Shown here: in pieces, positions 35,202-44,499 of the stretch
Layout: the number at the start of each line of letters is the position of its first letter
Position numbering within the stretch: the stretch's first letter is position 1
NCBI GenBank assembly: GCA_947467345.1
Contig: CANIHD010000007.1
Location: forward strand, 62,001 to 126,000
DNA length: 64,000 bases
Direction of reading: 5' to 3'
Origin: Alphaproteobacteria bacterium
Lineage (GTDB): Bacteria; Pseudomonadota; Alphaproteobacteria; Micropepsales; Micropepsaceae
The notes under the pieces: generated by a model
Seen by the model: the letters and a program-made list of their open reading frames with translations, nothing else
Told to the model about the DNA's origin: nothing
Databases searched by the model: none
Made by a program: the position numbers and the translations under genes

Positions 35202-35514
35202 GCGCTTCAGTCTCCCTGGCGAAGCTTAGCCTCGCTCATGCTCTCGTTGCCTGGAAATTTAGCACAGTCCCAACATTGCGCTACGGTAACGTTTACTTAG
35301 AACACGACCTCGTAATAGGGCCTTTCTCTTTTCCCGGTTTTGGGCATTATCTGCACCCAACTCAAAAATGCGGAACAAACCGCTAGGGGTAGGGGGGGTA
35401 ACGATGCTGGATGCGATCGCTCGGCTATGCGCCGCGCGCTTTTTCGTGCCAGCCGCTATTTCTCTGCACAATTACGCCGTTTGAATCGTTCCTGGGTTCG
35501 GAAAGGCTTGCGCT
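35202..35514. other. Divergent intergenic region between the exported pair and the TTT permease
   Basis: A 313-bp stretch between divergent genes. It is relatively AT-rich near 35255-35345 and contains a homopurine run (ggggtagggggggtaa around 35389). I see no confident promoter boxes, binding site or RNA element. It must hold the promoters for both transcription units. Confidence 0.5.
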
Positions 35515-37599
35515 ATGGACGTCCTCACAGCAGCCAGTGACGCGTTCTTCATTATTATAGAACCGTCACGCATGATGTTTTTGCTGCTCGGCGTCGGTAT
35601 TGGGCTGCTGGTCGGCATTCTGCCGGGTATCAGCGGCGTCGCCGGCATGGCCCTGTTGCTGCCATTCACCTACGACATGGACCAGTACACGGCGATGGCC
35701 TTTCTCCTCGGCCTCGGTTCCGTCACTACAACCAGCGATGTTCTAACGTCGATATTGTTCGGTGTTCCCGGCCACGCCAGCGCACAGGCAACGGTGCTGG
35801 AAGGCTACCCGATGGCCAAGCGAGGTGAGGCGGGGCGAGCGCTCAGTGTCTCTTATATGGCTGCCATGGTCGGCGGCCTGATCGGAGCGGTGATTCTGGG
35901 TGTAACGATTCCGTTGTTGCGGCCGGTGATGCTCTATGTCGGCTCACCCGAATTGCTCGCGGCGGCTTTGTTCGGCATCTCGATGGTGTCGGCGCTTTCA
36001 GGCAGCGCCCCGCTACGCGGGCTTGCCGCGGCAGGCATCGGCGTTCTCTTTGCGATGGTCGGCGCCGATCCGCAGACCGGCACGCTGCGTTGGACGATGG
36101 ACACGCTCTTTTTATGGGATGGGCTGCCGCTGTTAGGCGTCGCGCTCGGCCTGTTCGCCTTGCCCGAACTTTGCGAACTCGCGATTGGACGAACCTCGGT
36201 TTCGAAGGTTCCGAACCAGGACCTGAAAGCCGGCATGATTCAGGGCGTCAAAGACGTCTTCCAGAATTGGTGGCTGGCGGTGCGCTGCAGCAGTATCGGC
36301 GCCATTCTCGGTGCCGTGCCCGGCATAGGCGCCGCGGTGATCGGATGGCTTGCCTATGCGCATGCACTGCGCACCGAGAAGGGCGCATCCAAAACATTCG
36401 GCAAAGGCGACGTGCGCGGCCTGGTTGCATCGGAATCGTCCAACAACGCGAAAGAGGGTGGGCATCTCATTCCGACCATCGCGTTCGGCGTGCCGTCCGG
36501 CGCGTCGATGGCGATTCTGCTCGGCGCGTTTCTGATTCACGGCCTGGTACCCGGGCCGGAAATGCTGACGCGCAATCTCGACGTGACCTACGCGATGGTG
36601 TGGAGCGTCGTGCTGGCGAATATTCTCGGCTGCGCCGCATGCTACGCCTTCAGCGGCTACTTCGCGAAATTGACGCTCCTTCGCTACACGCTGATCCTGC
36701 CGTCGGTTCTGGTCATTGTTTATATCGGCGCTTACCAAGACTCTCGCGATTGGGGCGATTTCTACACGCTGCTCGCCTTCGGCGTTCTTGGCTGGATCAT
36801 GAAGCAGCTGCGTTGGCCGCGTCCGCCGCTCATTCTCGGCTTCGTGCTCGGCGAGGTTATCGAGCGCTATATGTTCATTTCCATTGGGCGTTACGGTTGG
36901 GATTGGCTCAACCCGATGACGCATCCGATCGTCACGATATTGCTGGTCATGGCAATTGTCGGCTTTGCGCGCGCGTTCATGTCCAATGTTCGCGCCGAGG
37001 GTGGCGCCAGGACTATGATGGGTGGCTTCGGGGCGCCGCATTTCGCCAAGGCGGATATTTTCCCCGCGGCGCTGATCGTGCTGCTCGTGATCATGCTAGT
37101 GCAGGCGATGCCCTGGGCATTCGGCGCCAAGATTGTGCCTTTGTTTATCGGCGGTATTACACTTTTCGCTTTGGTGCTCAGCCTCACGGCGCAAGTGTTC
37201 AAGAAGCCGAAAGTGGCAAGGGTTTTGACCGCGCGGCAATTGTCCGGCGAGGACCCCGAACCCGAAGAGGAGATGGACGAGCGCATCCACATGGATATCG
37301 CGGTCGATCATGGATCTATTCCGAAACGCGAAGTCATTAGGCGTGCCGTCATTTTCCTCGGCTGGATCGTCTCCTTCATGGCTTCGATCGGGCTGATCGG
37401 ATTCCTGCCCAGCGTGCCGCTCTTTGTGATCGGCTACATGAAGATCGAAGGCCAGGAGCGCTGGAAGCTTTCCATCATCATGGGCACGGTGCTGCTCGTT
37501 TTCGTTTGGCTGGTATTCCACCAAATATTGGCGGTGACCTGGCCAGGTTCGTATCTGGGCGATTTGATTCCGGCAGCGAAAATTATCCCCTCGGTGTGA
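35515..37599 (+). CDS. Fused TctA-TctB tripartite tricarboxylate transporter permease
   Basis: A 694-residue membrane protein. Residues ~1-505 match the large TctA permease: GVGIGLLVGILPGISGVAGMALLLP, FGVPGHASAQATVLEGYPMAKRGE and GVPSGASMAILLGAFLIHG. Residues ~518-685 carry five more hydrophobic segments that resemble the small TctB permease (FPAALIVLLVIMLVQAM to FHQILAVTW). TctA alone is about 500 residues, so both membrane parts appear fused. Together with the binding protein 161 bp downstream it forms a complete TTT importer, a secondary ion-driven system for carboxylates such as citrate, tartrate, terephthalate or glutarate. The ligand is unknown. Confidence 0.88.
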   Translation: MDVLTAASDAFFIIIEPSRMMFLLLGVGIGLLVGILPGISGVAGMALLLPFTYDMDQYTAMAFLLGLGSVTTTSDVLTSILFGVPGHASAQATVLEGYPMAKRGEAGRALSVSYMAAMVGGLIGAVILGVTIPLLRPVMLYVGSPELLAAALFGISMVSALSGSAPLRGLAAAGIGVLFAMVGADPQTGTLRWTMDTLFLWDGLPLLGVALGLFALPELCELAIGRTSVSKVPNQDLKAGMIQGVKDVFQNWWLAVRCSSIGAILGAVPGIGAAVIGWLAYAHALRTEKGASKTFGKGDVRGLVASESSNNAKEGGHLIPTIAFGVPSGASMAILLGAFLIHGLVPGPEMLTRNLDVTYAMVWSVVLANILGCAACYAFSGYFAKLTLLRYTLILPSVLVIVYIGAYQDSRDWGDFYTLLAFGVLGWIMKQLRWPRPPLILGFVLGEVIERYMFISIGRYGWDWLNPMTHPIVTILLVMAIVGFARAFMSNVRAEGGARTMMGGFGAPHFAKADIFPAALIVLLVIMLVQAMPWAFGAKIVPLFIGGITLFALVLSLTAQVFKKPKVARVLTARQLSGEDPEPEEEMDERIHMDIAVDHGSIPKREVIRRAVIFLGWIVSFMASIGLIGFLPSVPLFVIGYMKIEGQERWKLSIIMGTVLLVFVWLVFHQILAVTWPGSYLGDLIPAAKIIPSV

Positions 37600-37608
37600 T
37601 GGGAGTGG

Positions 37609-37640
37609 AAAGGCCGGACGATTAAATCCCGGCCTTTTCT
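37609..37640 (+). terminator. Candidate rho-independent terminator after the TTT permease
   Basis: A perfect 9-bp stem, aaaggccgg paired with ccggccttt, with an 11-base loop, is followed by a T-rich stretch. It lies 10 bp after the permease stop and before the binding-protein gene, so it may attenuate read-through and give the binding protein its own promoter. Confidence 0.6.
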
Positions 37641-37760
37641 TAGATTGCGGGGAAGTCCTGGTTTTCCCCGCCGGAACAAGGTGTTGGATGCGCTGGATTT
37701 GGCGTTTGGTCGCGGTATAGTGCCGAAAAACCACACGCCGGGATGGAAGGAATAGACGCC

Positions 37761-38792
37761 GTGACCGTTGGATCGTTCGTCCGCACGCTGGCCCTGATGC
37801 TCGTGGCCTTACTGGCCGGCGCACCAGCGCAAGCTCAGCCCAGCGTCGAGCAGTTTTATAAGGGCAAGGTCGTCTCGCTCTATATCGGGTTCTCCGTCGG
37901 TGGTGGCTACGACGTCTATGGCCGCATCGTTTCGCGCTATCTCGGCCGGCATATTCCAGGGCATCCCACCGTGGTGCCCATCAATATGGAAGGCGCCGGC
38001 AGCCTGAAAATGGCGAACTGGCTTTATAATGTGGCGCCGCGCGACGGCACCGCGATCGGCACGTTCAGCCGCGGCGTTCCCTTCGAGCCGTTGATCGGCA
38101 ATGCCGCATCGGCGCGTTTCGACCCCACGAAGTTCACTTGGATCGGCAGCACCACCAACGAAGTCAGCGTCTGCGTTACCTGGGAGCGCACCGGCATCAC
38201 CAAATTCGATGAGCTCTATAACAAGGAGTTGATCGTTGGTGGCACCGGCTCGGGCGCTGACGCCGACGTGTTCCCCAAGATCATCGGCGCCGTTCTTGGT
38301 TCCAAATTTCGCCTAGTCAGCGGCTATCCCGGCGGCAACGATATCGAGTTCGCGATGGAACGCGGCGAAGTCGACGGCCGCTGCGGCTGGTCGTGGTCGA
38401 GTATCGAATCCCAGAAGCAGCAATGGCTGAAGGACGGCACGGTAAAGGTGCTGCTGCAGCTGGCGCTGAAAAAGCATCCGAGCCTGCCCGACGTTCCGCT
38501 GATTATGGACCTCGCCCGCAACGAAGAAGAGCGGCAGATTTTCCGTCTCATCTTTGTGCGCGGCGCGTTGGGGCGCCCCTATATGGCGCCGCCGGGAATT
38601 CCGGCCGACCGCGCGGCCGCTCTGCGCACAGCGTTTGACGAGATGGTTAAAGATCCCGCCTTCCTTGCGGAAGCGAAACGTAGCCGGCTCGAAATTACGC
38701 CGATCTCGGGAGTCGAGTTGCAGGACCTTCTGAAAGTCGTCTACCAAACACCGCCCGATATCGTCGCCAAGACGCGCGCCTATCTGAAATAG
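37761..38792 (+). CDS. TctC/Bug-family periplasmic substrate-binding protein
   Basis: A 343-residue binding protein for the adjacent permease. The GTG at 37761 is chosen because AAGGA lies 9 bp upstream and the signal peptide VRTLALMLVALLAGAPAQAQ then starts directly; ATG 37743 would add six residues. It is co-linear over its full length with the Bug protein at 5737-6774, including ERTGITKFDEL, AMERGEVDGRCGW and PADRAAALRTAFDE. These are a specific lineage of TTT receptors with a conserved Cys near the domain hinge. Bug proteins bind carboxylates through water-mediated contacts to two loops. Confidence 0.9.
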   Translation: MTVGSFVRTLALMLVALLAGAPAQAQPSVEQFYKGKVVSLYIGFSVGGGYDVYGRIVSRYLGRHIPGHPTVVPINMEGAGSLKMANWLYNVAPRDGTAIGTFSRGVPFEPLIGNAASARFDPTKFTWIGSTTNEVSVCVTWERTGITKFDELYNKELIVGGTGSGADADVFPKIIGAVLGSKFRLVSGYPGGNDIEFAMERGEVDGRCGWSWSSIESQKQQWLKDGTVKVLLQLALKKHPSLPDVPLIMDLARNEEERQIFRLIFVRGALGRPYMAPPGIPADRAAALRTAFDEMVKDPAFLAEAKRSRLEITPISGVELQDLLKVVYQTPPDIVAKTRAYLK

Positions 38793-38891
38793 CGTTTCAA
38801 CGGCGAGCAGGCATGTTGCTGCGAACCGCAGCGTTTCGCGGCGCAACGCCGATCAATGTCCGAATGCCAATTGCCACCAGGAAGGTACTCA

Positions 38892-40652
38892 ATGTCCGAC
38901 GCGCCCAAGACTTATAAACGCCAATGGCAATCCGACATCATGGTCGATCAGGTGAAGCGCTACGGCTTCCAATACATCACCATGAATCCGGGCGCGAGTT
39001 TTCGGGGCCTGCATGACTCGCTGATCAATTACGGCGGCAACAATCCCCCGATGCTGGTCTGCCAGCACGAAGAGATCGCGGTGCAAATCGCGCATGGCTA
39101 TGCCAAGGCGACGTTCGGCCGGCCGATGTGCGTGATCCTGCACAATCTTGTCGGACTGCTGCACGCCACCATGGCGATCTATTACACCTTCATCGACCGC
39201 GCGCCCGTGTTCATCATCGGTGCCACCGGCCCGATGGACGAAGGCAAGCGCCGCCCGCACATCGACTGGACGCACACTGCCTTGGTGCAAGGCGAAGCAA
39301 TCCGCAATTACACCAAATGGGATTATCAGCCTTACTCGATCGACGGCGTGCCTGACGCTTTTGCGCGCGCCTATTCCGCCATGATGACCGAGCCGCATGG
39401 GCCGGTTTATATCTGCCTTGACGCCGACATGCAGGAGCAGCCGCTCACCAAGGAAATTCCGCCGCTGCCGGAGCAATCGGTCGCCGTGCCGTCGCGCACC
39501 ATGCCGGATCCCGCCGCGCTCGAAGCCATTGCAGACCGCCTGGTGAAGGCTCAGCAGCCGCTTCTTCTGGCGCAGTTCGCCGGCCGCAACAAAGACGGCT
39601 TCGACAATATGGTGAAGCTGGCGGAAGCCACCGGCGCGGGCGCATGGGATTCCAACGCGGCGTTGAACTTCCCCAATCAACATCCGCTCTGCGTGACCTT
39701 CGACAAAGGCTATTTGAAAGAAACCGATCTCGTGCTCGGCATCGACGTGCGCGATTGGGAAAAGCAGACGCGCGAATACAAGATCACCGAACGCGACGTG
39801 CGTCCCGGCACGCCGGACCATTGCGAATGGGCCGAAATCGGCTTCGGCGAAATCGGCATGAGCAAATGGTCGATGGATTACGGCCGCTGGCAGCCGTGCA
39901 GCGTTCGCGCGTTGGGCGATCCGTCGCTCGCTATGCCGGAATTGCTGCGCATGGTGAACCAGCGCCTCGAAGGTAATGCAGCGGCGAAAGAACGCATCGC
40001 CAAACGCAAAATCGCGACGGGCAAACGCCACGACGCGCAATGGGCGAAGTTCGATGCAGACTCCCGCATGAATTGGGATTCTAATCCCATCTCGGTGCCG
40101 CGTCTCGCGCATGAAATCTGGGATGTGATCAAGGACGAAGACTGGGTGCTGACGGCGAACACGCTGAAGCACTGGTGCCGCAAGATTTGGAATTTCGACA
40201 AGCCTTATCGCCACCCTGGCGCCGATATCGGCACCTCAACGCAGATCGGCATTTCGCTCGGCGTCGGATTGGCGAACAAAGGCACCGGCCGCCTTGTGGT
40301 CGATATTCAGCCCGACGGCGATCTGATGTTCGATGCGGGCGCGCTGTGGGTCGCGGCCAAGCACAAAATCCCGATGCTGTTCGTGATGTACAACAACCGC
40401 GCTTATTACAACGACTGGGACCACCAGATTCATCTGGCGCACGAACGCAAGACCGACGAGAAGCTGGCGCATATCGGCATGGATATTTTCGGACCGGAAC
40501 CCGATTTCGGCGCGCTTGCGCGCTCGATGGGCGTGTGGGGCGAAGGTCCCATAACCGATCCGAAGGACGTCCGTCCGGCGCTGCTCCGCGCTATCGAGCA
40601 GGTCAAAGCAGGCCGTCCGGCGCTGGTCGATACCGTCACGACGCATCGCTGA
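38892..40652 (+). CDS. Thiamine-diphosphate-dependent enzyme, paralogue 1
   Basis: A 586-residue protein with the three-domain layout of the acetolactate synthase/decarboxylase superfamily. The N-terminal pyrimidine-binding domain has the conserved Glu in QHEEIAVQIAHGYAK. The central domain covers about 200-330. The C-terminal diphosphate-binding domain has PDGDLMFDAGALWVAAKH and a final MYNNRAYYN, where the usual GDG is PDGD. The ATG at 38892 follows AGGAAGG. Its catalytic specificity is unknown. It starts a unit with a beta-hydroxyacid dehydrogenase (35-bp gap), a cupin and a second ThDP paralogue, which points to 2-oxo-acid decarboxylation or carboligation. Confidence 0.88.
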   Translation: MSDAPKTYKRQWQSDIMVDQVKRYGFQYITMNPGASFRGLHDSLINYGGNNPPMLVCQHEEIAVQIAHGYAKATFGRPMCVILHNLVGLLHATMAIYYTFIDRAPVFIIGATGPMDEGKRRPHIDWTHTALVQGEAIRNYTKWDYQPYSIDGVPDAFARAYSAMMTEPHGPVYICLDADMQEQPLTKEIPPLPEQSVAVPSRTMPDPAALEAIADRLVKAQQPLLLAQFAGRNKDGFDNMVKLAEATGAGAWDSNAALNFPNQHPLCVTFDKGYLKETDLVLGIDVRDWEKQTREYKITERDVRPGTPDHCEWAEIGFGEIGMSKWSMDYGRWQPCSVRALGDPSLAMPELLRMVNQRLEGNAAAKERIAKRKIATGKRHDAQWAKFDADSRMNWDSNPISVPRLAHEIWDVIKDEDWVLTANTLKHWCRKIWNFDKPYRHPGADIGTSTQIGISLGVGLANKGTGRLVVDIQPDGDLMFDAGALWVAAKHKIPMLFVMYNNRAYYNDWDHQIHLAHERKTDEKLAHIGMDIFGPEPDFGALARSMGVWGEGPITDPKDVRPALLRAIEQVKAGRPALVDTVTTHR

Positions 40653-40687
40653 GGCGCAATCGAGGCCGACGATCAAGGATTGACGAC

Positions 40688-41527
40688 ATGATCAAGCAGG
40701 TGGGCGTCATTGGGCTCGGCAAAATGGGACTGCCCATGGCCGGGCACATGGTGCGCAAGGGCTACGCCGTTTCCGCTTACGACATCAACGAAGTCCAAAT
40801 GTCGAAAGCTGCTGCGCTTGGCGTGAAGATTTGCAAGAGCCCCGCCGAAGTCGCCGCCAATAGCCACCTGATCATCATTGTTGTCGGCTTCGACTCCGAA
40901 GTTCTGCAAACTTTGCGGGCGGAAGACGGCATCTATGCCGGGGCGCGCACGGGCTCGATCATTGCCGTCAGCTCGACCTGCTACGCCGAAACGATGCAGA
41001 CGATTCAAGATGACGTCGAGAAGCTCGGCAAGAATTTGAAAGTTCTTGATATTCCGACCTGCCGTTCGGAACGCGCCGCGGTGGACGGCACGCTTCTGGT
41101 TCTCGGCGGCGGTGACGCGAGCGTTTTCAAGGAATGCGAGCCGGTGTTCGCGAGTTTCGCAACTGATATCGCGCTTCTCGGCGGGCTGGGCGCAGGCCAA
41201 GTCGGAAAGATGATCAACAATCTTCTGCTGTGGTCCTGCATCGCGGCCAATTTCGAGGGGCTGAAACTTGGTGCTGCCATGGGCCTCGACGAGAAAAAGC
41301 TGCGCGAGGCATTGCTGAAATCGAGCGGCCGTAATTGGGCGCTGGAAACATGGGACCAGCCACGCGCCATGCCGTGGGCGGAGAAGGATATGACCATCGT
41401 CGCGCACGAGGCGGATCGCTTCAAACTCAGCATGCCGATGTCCGGCGTCGTCAAGGAAGTGATCAAGTCGATCAAGAAGGAATGGGGCATGGCTACGCCC
41501 GTGGTTACCGGCGCCGGAAAGAAATGA
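40688..41527 (+). CDS. NAD(P)-dependent beta-hydroxyacid dehydrogenase (3-hydroxyisobutyrate dehydrogenase family)
   Basis: A 279-residue enzyme that oxidises or reduces beta-hydroxyacids such as tartronate semialdehyde, 3-hydroxyisobutyrate or 2-hydroxymethyl acids. The N-terminal Rossmann motif is VIGLGKMGLPMAGHM. Conserved blocks include the catalytic-Lys region GLGAGQVGKMINNLLLW (Lys in the GxxGxxxKxxxN motif). It is preceded by ThDP paralogue 1 and followed by the cupin gene 36 bp later. Pairing with a ThDP carboligase is seen in glyoxylate carboligase/tartronate semialdehyde reductase systems, so such a link is possible here but unproven. Confidence 0.9.
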   Translation: MIKQVGVIGLGKMGLPMAGHMVRKGYAVSAYDINEVQMSKAAALGVKICKSPAEVAANSHLIIIVVGFDSEVLQTLRAEDGIYAGARTGSIIAVSSTCYAETMQTIQDDVEKLGKNLKVLDIPTCRSERAAVDGTLLVLGGGDASVFKECEPVFASFATDIALLGGLGAGQVGKMINNLLLWSCIAANFEGLKLGAAMGLDEKKLREALLKSSGRNWALETWDQPRAMPWAEKDMTIVAHEADRFKLSMPMSGVVKEVIKSIKKEWGMATPVVTGAGKK

Positions 41528-41563
41528 ACCTACGCCGCCGGTTGAGCGATTGAGAGACGAAAC

Positions 41564-42091
41564 ATGGCGTATGATTTCGACGATTTTACCGCGGATATGA
41601 CGAGCGTCCTTGCGACCAAGGGTGTCGCTGGACTGAACGATATCGTGGCGAATTTGCAAGAACTGCTGAAGAACGCCGAGTTTGTCGCCACGACGTTTGA
41701 CGAAGACATGCCGCCCGGCAAACGCGTTTTGTTTCACGATCCGAAATCGGGCGCCTATGTGCAGGCGCATGTGCATGCCGGCAATAAAAGCGGCAAGCCG
41801 CATAGCCATGGCGCCTCATGGGCGGTCTACGGCAATGCGTTGGAAACAACCGAAATGATCGAATGGCAGCGGCTGAATCCCAACAACGAAAGCCATGCTG
41901 TCTTGAAGCCCGTGGCGCGCTATGCACTCGGATCCGGCCAGGCGCGCGCCTATGGGCAATATGTGATTCATTCGACCGCGCATCCCAAGAAGGCGTGGGT
42001 TATTCGTATAATCGGCACCAAGCTGAACGAGCTCCCGCGCTTCCACTTCAATCCTGCGACCGACATTATGTTGGACACGGTCGGGGCGTGA
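41564..42091 (+). CDS. Cupin-fold protein (cysteine dioxygenase-like)
   Basis: A 175-residue small enzyme-like protein. A cupin core is visible with HVHAGNKSGKPHSHGASWAVYG (two spaced histidines and an acidic residue further on in LETTEMIEWQ), then ARAYGQYVIHSTAH carrying a third possible metal histidine. The arrangement resembles thiol or small-acid dioxygenases, but the exact metal set was not checked structurally. Its stop overlaps the GTG start of the next gene (42088) by four bases, so the two are translationally coupled. Confidence 0.75.
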   Translation: MAYDFDDFTADMTSVLATKGVAGLNDIVANLQELLKNAEFVATTFDEDMPPGKRVLFHDPKSGAYVQAHVHAGNKSGKPHSHGASWAVYGNALETTEMIEWQRLNPNNESHAVLKPVARYALGSGQARAYGQYVIHSTAHPKKAWVIRIIGTKLNELPRFHFNPATDIMLDTVGA

Positions 42092-42732
42092 CGCTTTCTC
42101 TTCGCGCGTCCGAGCTGGTGGACGAAATATTCCAGCGTCTCGTCGTGCCGCTTTATTTTCGCACCGATATTTCAGTCGATGAACAAATTCGCCATCGCGG
42201 CAAGCCGTTGCCTTATCTCAACGTGGCAAAGTCGTTGATCAAGGAATTCGGTTTTAAGACCATCGTGGAGATTGGCTCGATGCGCGAAGCGATGGGCCAT
42301 GCGCTGACGACATTCCACGCGCCGTGCTGCAATGACGGGCATTCCACGCTGCATTTGGCGTCTACGAGCGCGGATGTATTTACCGTCGATATCAATCCGC
42401 GTTCCGCCGAGGTGCTCGCGCCTTACGCGCGCGAGTATCCCAATCTCAGCGTCGCGACCGGCGATGGTATCGCTTTTTTGCAAAACTTCGCGCGCCCGAT
42501 CGACATGCTCTATCTCGATGCTTGGGATGTCATCGCTGGCACCGACTATGCCGAGAAACATCTTGAGGCCTATCGCGCCGCGCAACCGCATCTCTCCAAG
42601 ATGTGTCTGGTGCAAATCGACGACACCGACATAAAGAACGGCGGCAAGGGGCGGCTGCTTATTCCGCAAATGATCCGCGACGATTTCGAGTTGATTACCT
42701 GGGGCCGCCAAGCGATCCTTGTGCGCGATTAG
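42088..42732 (+). CDS. Class I SAM-methyltransferase-like protein
   Basis: A 214-residue protein starting at GTG 42088, inside the stop of the cupin gene. It has a Rossmann-like fold with motif I FKTIVEIGSMREAMGH, an acidic residue in VFTVDINPRSAEVLAPYA, and the later VATGDGIAFLQNF. This fits the Methyltransf_24 class. The N-terminal ~50 residues are atypical. It is nine bases ahead of the second ThDP enzyme. Whether it still binds SAM is uncertain because motif I is EIGS rather than ExGxGxG. Confidence 0.7.
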   Translation: MTLSLRASELVDEIFQRLVVPLYFRTDISVDEQIRHRGKPLPYLNVAKSLIKEFGFKTIVEIGSMREAMGHALTTFHAPCCNDGHSTLHLASTSADVFTVDINPRSAEVLAPYAREYPNLSVATGDGIAFLQNFARPIDMLYLDAWDVIAGTDYAEKHLEAYRAAQPHLSKMCLVQIDDTDIKNGGKGRLLIPQMIRDDFELITWGRQAILVRD

Positions 42733-42741
42733 GGGAAACGC

Positions 42742-44499
42742 ATGGAATTCGACCGCATTGAAGGCGCGCCCGACAGTAAGGTTGCGTGGGGAAGCGACGT
42801 CGCGGCGCAGATGCTGCGCCGGCTCGGCATTCGCTATGTGAGCCTCAATCCCGGCGCGTCCTATCGCGGCTTGCACGATTCCTTGGTCAATCATCTCGGG
42901 AATGAGAACCCGTCCATGGTGCTGTGCCTGCATGAAGATGCGGCCGTCAGCATCGCGCATGGTTACGCGAAAGCGACCGGTGAGCCGATGGCCTGCGTGC
43001 TGCATTCCAATGTTGGCCTCATGCATGGCGCGATGGGCATCTACAACGCGTTTTGCGATCGCGCGCCGATGATTGTTCTCGGCGCTACCGGGCCGCTGGA
43101 TGCCGCAGAGCGCCGGCCTTGGATCGATTGGATTCACACATCCGCCGATCAGGCGGAGATCATTCGTAATTTCATTAAGTGGGATGACCAGCCGCTTTCC
43201 GCTGGTGCGTTGGTGGAAGCGATGAGCCGGGCCTTTCTCCTCACGCGCACCGAGCCGCCGGCGCCGGTATACATCTGCCTCGATGCGGGCTTGCAAGAAG
43301 CGTCTTTGGAAAGCGAACCCGCGTGGCCGGAGGTTTCGCGCTTGCAGCCGCCATCGCCCTCGCGCGCCGCCGCTAGCGATATTCGCAAAGCGGCGGACAT
43401 GCTCAGCAATGCCGAACGTCCGCTGCTGCTGATCGGTCGCACGGACTGGAGTGTGGAATCGTGGGATGCGCGCGTCGCGCTTGCCGAGAGACTAGGCGCC
43501 TGCGTGATGACCGATTTGAAATGCCGAGCGGCATTCCCGACCGATCATCCATCGCATGTGGCGCCGCCCGTGCCGCGCTTCACACCCGCAACACGCGACA
43601 TTCTGAATGAGGCGGATGTCGTGCTGTCGCTGGACTGGCCAGTGCCGGGCGCGGCATTCCGCGTCGGCGATACGCGTAAGCACCGTCCGACACTGATCCA
43701 TTCCAGCCTGGATCACACGCTGCACAACGGCGCGCATGCCAATTATCATGCACTCGCGGACGCCGAATTGCGCCTCTCTTCATCGGCGGATTCTACGGTT
43801 GCCGATTTGTTGGAAGCGCTTGGACCAGGCACCGCCAAGCCTTGGCGCGCGGCTCTACCGCGCAAGCAGCGCAGTGCCGATACGAACCGCATCTCCATTG
43901 CCGGGGTTGCCGCGGCGCTGCACGACGCGGTCGACGATCCGGATCGCGTTACGCTGGCTGCGCTCTGCCGTGGCTGGCCGTTCGATCTTTGGCCACTGCG
44001 CTCACCGCTTGCCTATCTTGGCAAAGATGGCGGCGGCGGCATTGGGTCCGGCCCGGGTCTTTCGGTCGGTGCAGCGCTCGCAATGCACACCCACGGGCGG
44101 CATACCATCGCCGTACTCGGCGATGGCGATTTCTGCATGGGCGCCACCGCCATTTGGAGCGCCGTTCATGCGCGCATTCCGCTTCTGGTTCTGATCAACA
44201 ACAACCGCTCCTATTACAACGATGAGTTGCATCAGGAGACGGTGGCGCGGCGGCGCAATCGCCCCGTTACTAATCGCTGGATAGGACAGAGGATCTCAAA
44301 TCCTGACCTCGATATCGCAAAATTGGCTGAGGCCCAGGGCGCGGTGGGGATCGGCCCAGTCATGCGCACCGCGGACCTCGCGGCCGCTCTGGCGCGCGGC
44401 GTCGAGGTCTTGGTTTCCGGCGGTGTCGCGGTCATCGATATCCATATCGATCCGGGTGAAGAGCGCAGCGCCGGCGAAACCATCGCCCAGCGCGCCTGA
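42742..44499 (+). CDS. Thiamine-diphosphate-dependent enzyme, paralogue 2
   Basis: A 585-residue relative of the ThDP protein at 38892. Shared blocks are SLNPGASYRGLHDSLVNHLG, LHEDAAVSIAHGYAKATGEP (conserved Glu), GATGPLDAAERRPWIDWIHT and the C-terminal LGDGDFCMGATAIWSAVHARIPLLVLINNNRSYYN. Here the canonical GDGD is intact, unlike paralogue 1. The central and N-terminal loops have diverged, so the two may act on different acids or as a hetero-oligomer. It ends 138 bp before the first MBL hydrolase gene. Confidence 0.88.
   Translation: MEFDRIEGAPDSKVAWGSDVAAQMLRRLGIRYVSLNPGASYRGLHDSLVNHLGNENPSMVLCLHEDAAVSIAHGYAKATGEPMACVLHSNVGLMHGAMGIYNAFCDRAPMIVLGATGPLDAAERRPWIDWIHTSADQAEIIRNFIKWDDQPLSAGALVEAMSRAFLLTRTEPPAPVYICLDAGLQEASLESEPAWPEVSRLQPPSPSRAAASDIRKAADMLSNAERPLLLIGRTDWSVESWDARVALAERLGACVMTDLKCRAAFPTDHPSHVAPPVPRFTPATRDILNEADVVLSLDWPVPGAAFRVGDTRKHRPTLIHSSLDHTLHNGAHANYHALADAELRLSSSADSTVADLLEALGPGTAKPWRAALPRKQRSADTNRISIAGVAAALHDAVDDPDRVTLAALCRGWPFDLWPLRSPLAYLGKDGGGGIGSGPGLSVGAALAMHTHGRHTIAVLGDGDFCMGATAIWSAVHARIPLLVLINNNRSYYNDELHQETVARRRNRPVTNRWIGQRISNPDLDIAKLAEAQGAVGIGPVMRTADLAAALARGVEVLVSGGVAVIDIHIDPGEERSAGETIAQRA

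Noticed and set aside
38889-40214. 441-codon minus-strand frame opposite the first ThDP gene
   Set aside because: No recognisable protein sequence and fully antisense to a clear enzyme gene.
41818-42087. Longer upstream start (ATG 41818) for the methyltransferase-like gene
   Set aside because: It would overlap the cupin gene by 270 bp; the GTG at 42088 in the cupin stop is a normal coupled start.
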